DNA of 64,000 nucleotides, taken from assembly GCA_036023115.1 (NCBI GenBank), contig JAYKKT010000090.1, positions 28,045,501 to 28,109,500 of the forward strand. Reading direction: 5' to 3'. A program made the translations under genes and the position numbers. Source of the DNA: Brasenia schreberi. Taxonomy: Eukaryota; Streptophyta; Magnoliopsida; Nymphaeales; Cabombaceae. Under the pieces are notes generated by a model. It had not been told where the DNA came from. It did no database searches and was given only the letters and a program-made list of their open reading frames with translations. How positions within the stretch are numbered: the stretch's first letter is position 1; each line of letters starts with the position of its first letter. Of the stretch, positions 36,328 through 48,300 are shown piece after piece.

Positions 36328-36390
<63 letters not shown>

Positions 36391-39300
36391 CATTCTCTTG
36401 TAGATGGTTGCAAACGCATGTTAATCTTGCTGCTTGCACACAAGGCTTTGGTACCATGTTAAAAAATGTGGGTAGCACAACGGAAGATCGAATATCACAT
36501 ATATGAGAAGAACCAACGAAGAAAAAATATGGAGATCAAAGGAGGGAGCATGCCCTCCAATCGAGGTCGCCCCCTATCTCTCTTTCCTAATCTTAGTCTC
36601 TTAACCCTAATACATCATGTTTAACCTTTATATAATGGGTTATTAGATACAAAATGACCAAAATACTCTTAGTACTACGAGCAATTACAATAATACCCAA
36701 ATAAAATAAATTATAAAACTAACACTAAAAACAACATATATTCATATTCTTCAACATAAAGTACTATTAGGGTTAAAACCTTCAGAGTCTTAAATACATA
36801 TAATACACGTCATATATTAGAAGTATGCCATTAATGAAATGAAAATACAAGAACTTTTAAAAACAAAAGGAAATGATAGCCTGACAGGTGGTCATAGACA
36901 ATTGTGGACTTTGATCGGAGCCGGTCGATCCTCTCAACACTCCCCCTCAAACTGAGTTAAAGACACTACATACACCCAACTTATCCATGATAACAAACAA
37001 CAAACAACAACTAAGCCTTTTCCCATACTAGACGGGGTCGGCTACATGGATTCTTTGTTTCCACAGATCCCTATCGTGTGCCATATTAGCAGTTAACTCA
37101 CAATAAGCTAGATCATTCTTTATTGTTTCTTTCCAACACTTTTGTGGTCGTCCTCTACCTCTTTTAATACTTTCCAAATTTAGTTTTTCATACCTTCTTA
37201 TAAGTTCTTCTTTTGATCTTCTTTCTGTATGTCCAAACCATCTTAAACGATATTCTCTCATTTTATCCTCTATTGGTGTGACTCCTAATTTGTTTCTAAT
37301 AACCTCATTATGTATATAGTCTTTTCTTGTATGACCACTCATCTATCTCAACATCTTCATTTTTGTCACACATCTTTTGTACATGTTGATAATTAACTGC
37401 CCAATTTATCCATGATCTTCCATAATATTCTTTTTGGTACTGCTTTAGTCAACATATCTGATGCTTGGTCACCTGACCTCACATGAATTAATTGAAATTG
37501 TTTCTTCATTATCTTCTCTCAAATAAAATGACAATCCACTTCTATATATTTTGTTCTTTCGTGACAGAATGGATTTAATGCAATTTGTATGATTGCTTAC
37601 TATTACAATATTCATGGATTGGTTAATGTATCTCTTCTTCTAAATCTTTAATAAAAGCTTGATGCCATAATTCTTCATAAAAAATATGAGTTACTGCTCT
37701 ATATTCAACTTTTGTACTATACTGGATCTAATAACAACAAATTGTTTTTTACTTTTTCAAGATACAATATTGCCTCTAAACATAGATAAGTATCTTGTAG
37801 TAGATTTCATGTCTTCTAGTGAACCTGCCCAATCTGCATCTGTATGTACCTCTAACTCTAGATGTTCACTCCAATATCATACAGACACCTCTAGGAGGTG
37901 CGTCGACACGGGTGCGACACGGTCAACGTGTCGAGGCTGAGAATGGGTGCGGTCAACATGTCGATGGTCATTTTCATCCAATTATTTAGGTTAGATGTAT
38001 AAAAGGTTGGACTCTTCAGACGCACGTTTTCCTGGCCTCCCCTTCGTTCAGTTCAGACGTTGTTGCCCCTCTGCCCTCACCATCTTCTTTGTGTCGCTGT
38101 CTCCCTTCTCTTCTTCTCCAGTGTGCGTGCCAGCCGCTCCACCTCAAGGTCCTCCTCCTCACGAGCCGAAGTCTTCACACTGTCTTCTATGCGCTCTTGT
38201 CGCTCGTCTTCGACAACGGATTGTTCAGACATCGCTGCTCCTCTACTGTCCCTTGACCCTCACCGTCTTCTCTGCACCGTTGTCTCCCTTCTCTCCCTCC
38301 CTGTCTCCCTTCTCTTCTTCTCCAGCGTGCGCGCCAGCCGCTCTACCTCTGAGTCCTCACCGGCCGTCGTCTTCACACTGTCTTCTCTACGTCGTTGTCT
38401 CCCTTCTCTTCTTCTCCAGTGTGCCCGCCAGCCGCTCCACCTCCGGGTCCTTCTCCTCATCGGCTGCCGTCTTCATGTTGTCTTCTCTGCGCTCTTGCCG
38501 CTCGTCTCCGATGACGAATTGAAGCAAACACTCTGTTAGGTATTCTGTATGTTAGTTAGTGATGCATATTAATTCTTACACATCTATTGTTCTTTCTAAT
38601 TGCTCATGACAGATCGGCCAGATTGCTGCCCTTTTTGTGCTAGCTCCAAAGGTATTTGTTAGTAATCGGTTATGACATGCCTGCCACATCTCTTCTTCGT
38701 TGGGTTCTCATTAGGTTTTCTTGCATAATCGTGTGCATTAAATTTTCTTGCATAGTCAATTACATTCAATATTCTTAAATATTGATCATATTAGGTATCA
38801 TTGTATGTTAGATATTTATGCATATTAGAAATTATTGCACATGTGTACATGTAAATCTTGAACTTTAGATATTTCTACAAATTAAAATTTATTACATAGA
38901 TGTGCATGGTAATCTTGCATAATCGTTCATACTAGATACTCTTGAGTCTTGACTCTTTATTTCTTGCACGATCCTATTGCATGACCAATTAATTTATGCA
39001 TGCTTAGTTTCTGCTTGCTAATTTCCCGCAAATTAATTTATGCATTCTAGTCTTGGATTATCTATGTTCAGCATATTAGTTTTTGTTTATTTATTTTGTA
39101 CATATTGATTGCCTCATTTCTTTCATATTTAGTTCTATATTTTGTTTTTCTAATCACATTGTGAAATTGTGAATTGAGTTGATCCTAAAAATGGCCGACA
39201 ATAGAAAAGGAAAAGGAGTATCAATTGGTACTGGCCCTACTGTGAATTTTGGTAGAAGTGTTCCTTCAAGTTCAGGATCAACAACAAAAGTTTCAAAATC

Positions 39301-42300
39301 TTCAATACCTCGTGATGATGCACCATTGTGGATGTACGTATAAAAGGAAGAATTATACGAAGGTGGTCGAGGTAATACACATTTTATGTATAAATTTTGC
39401 AACATGAGTTTTACAGGATCATATAATAGAGTTAAGGCACACATTTTAAAATTATCAAAACATGGTATAAGAGCATGTCCGAATGTGGATAGGATTTACG
39501 AAGACAATTAATGAAAAAGCAAGATGAGTATGAAAAAAAAACAAATATTCCATTATTTGGTGGATACAAAGAAGATATAGAAAAGAAAAGAAAGTTAATG
39601 TAAAGTAAATTTAAAGGTTTTAGAGGAGGAAAAATTGAAAAATCATTTAATGTAGTTGGAAGGGAGGAGATGGATAGAAAGGTTGGAAGATTTTTCTTTT
39701 CAAGTTCACTTTTAATGTAGCAAGAAATCCATATTGGAAAGATCTTGTCACTTCATTGGCTAATTATAATTTACATGGTTATGTTCCTCCAAGTTCTGAA
39801 AAATTGCGAACCATTATTCTTAAAGAAAAAAAAGCCAATATTGAAAGACTTTTAGAACATAAAAAGTTTTCATGGGAAATTAATGGTGTTTCTATTGTTT
39901 CTAATGGATGAAGTGATATTCAAAGGCGTCCACTCATTAATTTCATTGCTTATTCAATTAGTGGGCCAATATTTTTGAAGTCGGTTGATGCATGTGGAGA
40001 AATTAAATATGCAGGCTACTTGTTTTGCTTTAATATAAAGTTGTGTATTTACTGTTGTCGTCATATACTTATGTTAATTGATGTCTCACTTGTTCTAGGC
40101 TTCTAACTTGAATTAGTTGAATATATAATATATATTATATTATATACCTTAGCCGTGTCGCCGCACCCAAAGTTTTTGAAATTTGCCGTATCCCGCACCT
40201 GCACCCGCAACCGCACCCGTGTGACATAGGTTCACTCCATAACCCGGAGTTTTCTTTAAGTATCTAAGAATTTGATAAACAACTTTCATATGACATATGG
40301 ATGATGCGTGCATGTATCTACTCATAATACCCACTATAAAAGTGATATCAGGTCTAGTGATAGTTAGATAAATTAGTCTTTCCACCAGTATATGGTATCT
40401 ACCGACATCTTCATATTTTTTATCCTCATTCTGAGATAATTTTTTCTTCATTTCCATTGATACATCACATAGCTTACAATCAGTCATCTCAGTGTCCTTT
40501 ACTAGGTTTAACGTATATTTCCTCTAAGTTAGAAATATACATTTGCTTGATTAGAGAACTTTAATGCCCAAAAAGTAGTGGAGTCTTCCCAAGTCTTTCA
40601 AGTCAAATAATGTATGGAGTTATTTTTTCAGCTCTTTAATTTTCTCGATATCACCACATGTGATTATAATATCATCAACATATACTACGATGATAGAAAT
40701 ACCTTTACCATGCTTTAATAACAATGTATGATCATTTGCACTCTAGGAATAGCCAAGGCTTATAACCACCTCACTGAATCTCTCGAACCAATCTCTGAGA
40801 GATTTTTTCAATCCGTATAAGGCTTTCCTTAATTTACATACCTTCAATATTCCATCTTTGTTTCTCAGGAGGCAACTCCATATACATGTCCTCTGATAGA
40901 TTTTCCAGCAAGAAGGCATTCTTCACGTCTAACTGCCATAGTTTCCAATTTTTGTTAGTTGACATACTAATAATTAGCCAGACTGTAGTAAGTTTTGCTA
41001 CTAGTGCAAATGTTTGTGTAGTCGAAGTTGTAGCCCCTTGCTACTAGTCTCGCTTTATATCTGTCGATGCTTTTATCTGCCCTTACTTTAATAGTGGAAA
41101 CTCACTTATAACCCATTGTCTTCCTTCTTGGTGGGAAGTCCAATATATCCCATGTTTGATTCACTTCTAAGGCCTAAAGTTCTTGCTTCATAGCTAGCTG
41201 CCACTCAACATATTATTAGTATGTTCAAAATTTCGCAGAATGTAAGTAGAGCCCATTTAACTGCTAACATGGCACATGATAGGGCTTTGTGGAAACAAAG
41301 AATCCATGTAGCCGACCCCATCTAGTATGGGAAAGGCTTAGTTGTTGTTGTTGTTGTAAGTAGAGCCCATATTTTTCGCAAAACATTTATAACTAGGAGA
41401 TGTATTTTCAAGGAAAATATACTTACTAATAGGATAAGTACATGTTCTCCTACCTTTCCTTAGTGCAATGGAAAAGTTCAGATCATATTCTTCATCTTGC
41501 ATATTGACCTCTAGAGGACCTGAGGAGGGTGTACCTTCTTCAATCATGGTAGTCACTTCCATCAATAGAATTATCCATGTCTCTCCTCTTATATGTCTTT
41601 ATCTTTGTTTCTGGTTTATTGTTATCAGACTTCTCTTTACAAGATTTTCAATTTCTTCTTCGGTGTTATAATCTAGAATTATTGGCATGACCCGTGATGA
41701 TTCTTCAACAATCTTTTTATTCTCCCCCTTCATTTCATAGTAAAATTTAGACTCGTGAAAGGATACATCCATAGTGGTATAGAATTTCTTATTACATGGA
41801 TCATAATAACAATATCCTTTCTAGAATAGGGTGTATCCAACAAATACACATTTATCAGCTATGAAATCTAATTTATTTCTCATGTGACAATGAATATGCA
41901 CATAGCAAACACACCCAAGTACCTTAGGTTGAATATGGAAAGCTTTTATGGTAGGATGAAGCATCATAAATAGAGATTTACCACCTAAGACAGCAGATGG
42001 GACTCTATTGATCAAGTACATTATTGTAAGAAGTGTCTCTCCCATAGGTATTTACGTGAATGGGAACCCAAGGCCAAGGTTCTTGCAACCTCCAAAATAT
42101 GTCGGTTCTTCCCTTCTGTCACTCCATGCTGTTGAGAGAATTTGTGCATGTGGTTTGATGAATAATCCCCTTACTCTTCAAATAATTCTTGAGATTAGAT
42201 GACATAAATTCACTCCCATTATCAAACATGAGAATCTTTACTTAGTTTGAAATTGATTCTCAACTAACTTATGAAATGAAGGAAATAAAGATTCTACCTC

Positions 42301-45300
42301 ATTCTTAGATTTCATCAAATAAATCACTATAAATCTTGAATAATCATCAATAAAAATGATAAAATAACAATCACCAATATTAGTCAAAGTAGAGCATGGG
42401 CCCCATACATAAGAATGAACTATTTCAAAAGGTTTAATTGCTCTAAAGTCACTTTATAAAAAGAGTTTTTCACGTGTTTAGCACGTTGACACACATCACA
42501 TTCAAGATTACTCAACTTATAAAGATAAATGTCCTAATATAGTATGCCAAAAGGCTATATTTTTTAGTCTCCTATCTGCCATGACACCATGTGCTTGCAT
42601 AACCCCTTCTTGAGACTACCATGTCCAAAGGTTTCCCATCTTTAGGTCCTAAAATACGTAATCAAAAGACAGAAAGGTTACTAAGCATCTTGAATTTCTC
42701 ACCAAATAACTGACAAATAATAAATTCACTGAAATATCAGGCATATGTAAAATAGGTATAATTGTTCCAAACATTAATTTCAACTTCTCTTTTCCGATTA
42801 TAGGAATATAAGTCATCCGTCAATTGAATCTGTTCATGTGTAAGTTTTTCATATTCATAAATACCATGACTACTTCCTACCATATGATTTGAAGCCCCTA
42901 AATCAATTATCCAAATACAAAATTCAAAGGAACATGTGTTACCGAATTCGTAGTTGGAGTTCTTTTCTCTTGACATTGCGGTAACAACAGTAGATGTGCT
43001 TGCCGTATTATTGAGTTGGCTCTCTATTCCTTCCAATCTTTTCATGACAAGTGTGAGTGTTGAGTCGTCCCCTTCTTCAGTTTTCTTTTCTAAGGTACCT
43101 GAAAGATAAGTTTTGTTTTTAAATTAAAGAGGTTTACCAATAAGATCCCAGCATTGTTCTATTATAAGCTTATTCTTCCTAAAGTGAGTGCATTTTAGCT
43201 TGTGTTTTTCTTCTCCTTCGAGAGCACCGCGTCCTCTTCCTCTTGTGGTAGGATATCCCCTACCTCTTCCACTATGTGGAGCTCCTCTACCAGCAAAGCT
43301 TGTTTTGTCACAGCCTTTCGAATAAAATCTTTCAAGATTCCTCGTGTCTTCTTCTCTGATAAATAATGAATATATAATGCTCAGGGATGGTAGTTCCTCT
43401 CTGCTCATGTTCTTTTCACATTATCATATTCTGATGATACTCCCCATAAGAAATCAAACACCATATTATTTTTTGCTTCTGTATTTTTGTCCTTAATACA
43501 CGTGGTACACTTGTTTTCACTTGTTTTCAAGTAGATGTTGCTCATTCCATAAACATCTTAGTTGTCCATAATATTCTTCAATAGTTTTATCTTCATGTTT
43601 ACCTCTTCTAATTTTTTTTACATGCGTTGTCCATGAACATAAACATTTTTCAAATAGAAGGAACCATTGATTGAGTTAACCAGGAGCTGACTAGAGCATC
43701 ATCCTTTGCCCATTTGTCACAAGCAAGGTCATCTTCATAGGGTGTTTCTTGACTACATGTCAAGTAACCTAATTTCCCTCTTGCTCTTATTGCTAATTCA
43801 ACTGATCTGGCCTACTCCCTGTAATTGTGGCCATCTAGTTTAATATTAGTTATCTGAAATGATTCACTTTTCATCTCACTATTCTGCCCCTGGTTATAAG
43901 CATTTGGTTTCTTATAGTTTTCTTCTATCTTCGCCTTAATCACAGTCTCATTTTAACAAACAGTTGGTGAGCAGACTTTTAGACTTAACGCAGCCCAACA
44001 CGAGGAAAAACACAAAGAAAAAATGTGACTTGCTGCCTATACCTGAAATAACGTCCCTATGATTCCTGAGGACAGCTTCGTTCCTCAACAAATCCCTCAA
44101 TCGTTGACTTATCTCAATGATAATTGATTGTGCACAGTTGCAGTCCGCTCAACACTGCAGCAACATTGATTTCACGATTGTCGTCCAGCCTCTTGCCGTA
44201 TGGCATCCTCTTTTTCTCTCTCTATTTTATTATTGCTAAACTATTAGGGTTAAATCCCTAAGAGTCTTAAATACATAACATACACGGCATATTACAAGTA
44301 TGCCATTAATGAAATGAAAATGCGGAACCTTTAAAACAAAAGGAAATGACAGCTGGTCATAAACAATTGTGGACTTTGACTGGAGCCAGCGATCCTCTCA
44401 ACACAGGTGACTCCACTGTTCTTTATATTAATTGTAAACATAAATAACGAAGCATTTGATAGAGTTTCGACATGACATCCAGACGTGCATCCCATATCAT
44501 TTTTGTCTTTTACACTACAAATGCATATTACAGTATGTTTTAAAACAAATGAATACACTTTCTAACTGCTCAGAGTAAAATTTCACAATTTCAACATTCA
44601 AATTTGCAGTTACCAGTTTACCTTGGTGAGTTCTACAGGTTTGGCATACATAAAATTTACCCATAGATGGTCCCACGCAAACATTACATACGTACATTTT
44701 ACACGTAACTTTTCCGCATAAGCACTAGCTCATATATTAGTGCTAGAAAATGTGCCCATAAAGCAGACTGAGGAAAGAAAGAGAAGAAATAGTAAATTTT
44801 TAACAGGTTTCGAGACACATCTGAATAGGGTAGCTTGCTGAAGTGATTTAAACATAGAAGATTAGTAAGATAGCAGGTTACGTACATAATCATGCCATAC
44901 TTTTTGCAATAGATTCTAAGAAAACCAAATGAAGATAAATTTTCCATCATTTCGTGGTCAGTCTATAACTCTAGTGCTTCAGTGACTCTTACCTGAGCAT
45001 TTCTCATCTTCAACTTCTGCAGCTCCTCTACCATACTGCCAATTCTGGAATCCTAACAAAGTGTCAAATGCATGATAAAAGCCATTTGAGTAATGAGGGC
45101 TGATTATGGATTACTCGTACCTTTGTTGCAGTTGAACCACCTGTAACTGCAGTTCTCTTTCTCTAACGGAAGGAAGCTGCAAATTTAACAGATATTAAAT
45201 TGATTATTTTCTTGACTTTAGAGACATAGGAGATGCATACACCAACAAGAAAATATTATGAAAGACACAACAATCGCATGCACACAAACATGGACAGAGT

Positions 45301-48300
45301 TCACACATTACTTTTTCATCACAAAATATAAGACAGACTCAATCATATGACTAGAGAACTTTAGTATAAAAATGTCAGTGACGAGTCAGGAACTAATAAT
45401 GAAACTTAAATTAAAAACAAGAAAAAGAATATATATGTGAACTAGAATCACGGTGATATTGCCAGCATTGATGTAAATTTCATACTTTTACATTCTAAAC
45501 TCATAATCTGAATAAAGGGACACACCTTTCAACTAAAGATGAAATGGATTTACAGTCACCTTCCGATCTTATTAATTTCAAGTTCATTAAGAAAGAGGAA
45601 AATATCGCACCAACTTAGAATAGAACTATCCTGGCGACAAAAGTCCCATGAATTTCTCATGAGATTCAGTGTTTTAATGTCTTTAACTTTAAAGTGTATA
45701 ACGTCCTGTGTCTTTCATATGAAAACCAATTTCCAAATGTATTCTACATCAAATAGGAAATAATAGCCAAGTTAATCATACAATTTTTATAACTTCTGTA
45801 AATATTAAAAGTTTAACTATGGATAAGTCCCCAAGATTCTCCTGGAAAAAATACCGTTGAAGGAAAGCTGGACAAGAAACTCAGACAAAAAGTTAGTGCT
45901 AACTGCTAACCGTGAAGGTTACTGTGCTGCACATTGCATGATACATCTGCCACAACACCTTTTAATGAAAATGTAAAAAATTGTGTAAAAGGCTCAATCA
46001 TGTGAAGCTTATCATGTATAACTGATGCTTGATACCAGGGTTATGGAACTCTCATGGTTAGCCTACATGCATAAGGCCTTCATTTGCGATAATAATAGTA
46101 TTTTTACGGTGAATATGATTGGAAACTGTAGATCTATGGGGCTAAGTTCAGTATGGCACTCTAAAGAAAGAATTCATTGTTTGGAAGCTCAAAGCTACAG
46201 GATCTAATCTCTATACACTATTCTTTGCAAGCCGAACCCTTAGTCTTTCTGTTTTACAGTGTGATATGAAATATATAGATGGCATACTTATTATTACTTT
46301 ATATGAGCCCGTAAAAGTAGAGCTAATCTCAAATAAGCATTTTATGAGCTAAAACTGCATATTAATACATTCCTCAGCCTTAGGAGCATCAGTATGACCA
46401 TTCTTGCCAACATTTAACCTATAAAGCTGATGCTGAAGAAGTCATGTAATTTCTTGGATCAGAACTACCACAACCCCAAAAGAATATTTCAACATGCAAT
46501 ATTGACATCTTATTAAAGTTGTAAGGCCTCTTGTAACATAACAATCTTATGTGGTGATCTCTGATCAAAACTGGAAATGCACATTTTCATTGACAATTTT
46601 CAACCATTCTATCCTAGTTCTAACACCGTATACATACACACAACAGCCATTGCTTGACCACATCTCAATCCAACAAATCTAGTGTGGTATTTCAGGTCAT
46701 TATCTTCATTGACCTTAATGAAGAACTGACCTAGGCTGAGTCCACTCACATTTAAACAATGCTCATAACAAACAGCACGAACTATATCATTAGCTTCAGT
46801 CTTGTCTCTATACAAAGTAAAGGAGTTCACACTCATTCCCAGCCTCATTGACAATAGACATTAACCAAAAGTACTCGTGATTTCATGGTCCATAGCTTGA
46901 TAGTCCCAACAAGAACTGATACAACTGCAACTGCGTTACCTTTCTATGATGCAAGATATACTAGTAGGGCAAGACACATCCGATATTACAAAGAACCTGG
47001 CCAATTCACACCCATATATGCTTCAATTTGTAGTGCTAAGGATCATACATAAGATATGGAGCCTAGGATTTATCTCCATGACAACTAAGTGGCCCAAAAT
47101 TAATCAGCTGTATGATAGTATGAGGCTATGAGCATGCAATATCAAAATTTCATTAAATTCGTATGGAATATACTGCTCTTGCACAGGAGTTATCTTCTAA
47201 GCAGAATTACTTCCAAATTTAGGAACTTTGGCACGTTTTCATGGCTAACTGCACCATTGCCTTGCGTGGTAATGACTGTAATCATCATGACGCAGCGAGC
47301 TAGACCCCATAGAGGAAAATACTTTGGCTAATTCAAACTACTCCAGGGTATATGTATAAGCACTTATTTAATTTATTAACAAGGAAGCTCCAATTTTCCT
47401 GTTCAGCACCACCATTGCCTTACTTACTACACGATCTACTGGCATTTCTCTTGCATTGGAGAAACGGGAAACATACTACTCACAAAGACTCGAAACCAGA
47501 TGATACATAATAGCATGAGAGGAATAGGATTGTCAAAGAACACTTCAAATCCGTGCTACCTACCGATCTAAGCCTCCACCTATAGCTCACAAAAATGGCA
47601 AGTGATTCACTGCCAAGTCAGCAACCTTGATATCTTATTAAATAATTTAAATAAGTTTTTGATACAATTTTCAAACTTATCCTCACTTATTTTGATTTAC
47701 AATAATCGTTTAGAATTTTTTCTGTTTTCTTAACTTTTTTTATTGTAAATTATTTTTTAATTAAAAAGTCACGATACTTTATGATATGATACACGTCTCA
47801 CTGAGAAAAATGATACACGATACAATACGGTACAAACATCACTGCTTCAAATCATAAGTATGTTAGTAACATGAAAGAAAAACATTCATAGACAAGTGAA
47901 AATTGAAATAATAAAGGTACAATCAATCAGTCAATAAACAGGTAGACGGAGTATGACCATACCACTGGCACATCAGCAGCACCAACCACAGCATTTTCCA
48001 ACTGATTAACTGTGCATCACAACCAGTAAAGGTGGATAATCAGCCTACTGTATTTTATTAACTAGATAAACAAAATTCGAAGAATGTGAAAAATACGCTA
48101 CGCAAGTAACCACCTGAAGCCCTCTCCATGCCCTTCATTAATTTAATTATCTGGTCCTGCAAAAAGATAGATAACTAGACATGTCATATAAATTCTAGTA
48201 CTCAGAATACATAGCTGACAATGATATATTAGCTATATACATCATACCCTCTGTAACGTGTTCTGATGCAAAATATTTTGCAGAGATGGAAGGATTGAAG

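Larger units (their letters stand above)
34740..36756 (-). mobile_element. copia-4: short non-coding LTR element nested in copia-2 LTR
   Basis: LTRs 34740-35033 and 36457-36756 share gaagatcgaatatcacatat, agaagaaccaacgaagaaaa-type blocks and cataattcttcaaca-type ends. A primer-binding site (tggtaccaaagc on the minus strand) lies at 36445-36456 and a polypurine tract at about 35034-35048. The 1.4-kb interior has no recognisable gag or pol, only (CT)n and CTTCACATGGT-type repeats, so it must depend on another element. Both flanks are copia-2 LTR sequence, but a clean target duplication was not readable. Confidence 0.75.
37872..40229 (+). mobile_element. hAT-1: hAT transposon with decayed transposase
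   Basis: Flanked by the 8-bp target duplication gttcactc (37864-37871 and 40230-40237). The right end, cacccgtgtgacatag, is identical in type to that of hAT-2 (ccgtgtgacatag); the left end (caatatcatacagacacc) is a decayed version of ctatgtcacacggacgcc. The subterminal sequences ggaggtg, ccgcaccca and gtttttgaaatttg are also shared with hAT-2. It interrupts copia-2 RNase H between TPGYG and [19 protein letters not shown] sequence, so it inserted after copia-2. 2,358 bp. Confidence 0.9.
34621..44403 (-). mobile_element. copia-2: Ty1/copia retrotransposon with four nested insertions
   Basis: Apparent 5-bp target duplication caggt at 34616-34620 and 44404-44408. The 3' LTR (lower coordinates) is split by copia-4 into 34621-34739 and 36757-36939, and a polypurine tract (minus strand, cagtttgagggggag) follows at about 36940. 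The 5' LTR ends at 44403; its inner boundary (about 44.1 kb) is unclear and I found no primer-binding site. Coding remnants from 5' to 3': gag about 43.1-43.9 kb with a degenerate zinc knuckle; protease about 42.9 kb ([11 protein letters not shown], normally D-S-G); integrase about 41.8-42.5 kb; RT about 40.5-41.1 kb with intact YVDD at 40672-40683; RNase H at about 40.2-40.5 kb and 37.5-37.86 kb, split by hAT-1. Stops and frameshifts throughout. Confidence 0.8.
33110..44992. other. Last intron of the kinase gene (11.9 kb), transposon-filled
   Basis: Separates the MRNAQ exon from the terminal LERQL exon. Contents: unique-looking AT-rich sequence at 33.1-34.6 kb, copia-2 with its nested elements at 34.6-44.4 kb, then about 590 bp of ordinary intron. 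No further host exon was recognised inside. Confidence 0.8.

Noticed and set aside
36071..36506. Frames of 110-135 codons around 36.3 kb
   Set aside because: Created by the (CT)27 repeat inside a non-coding LTR element.
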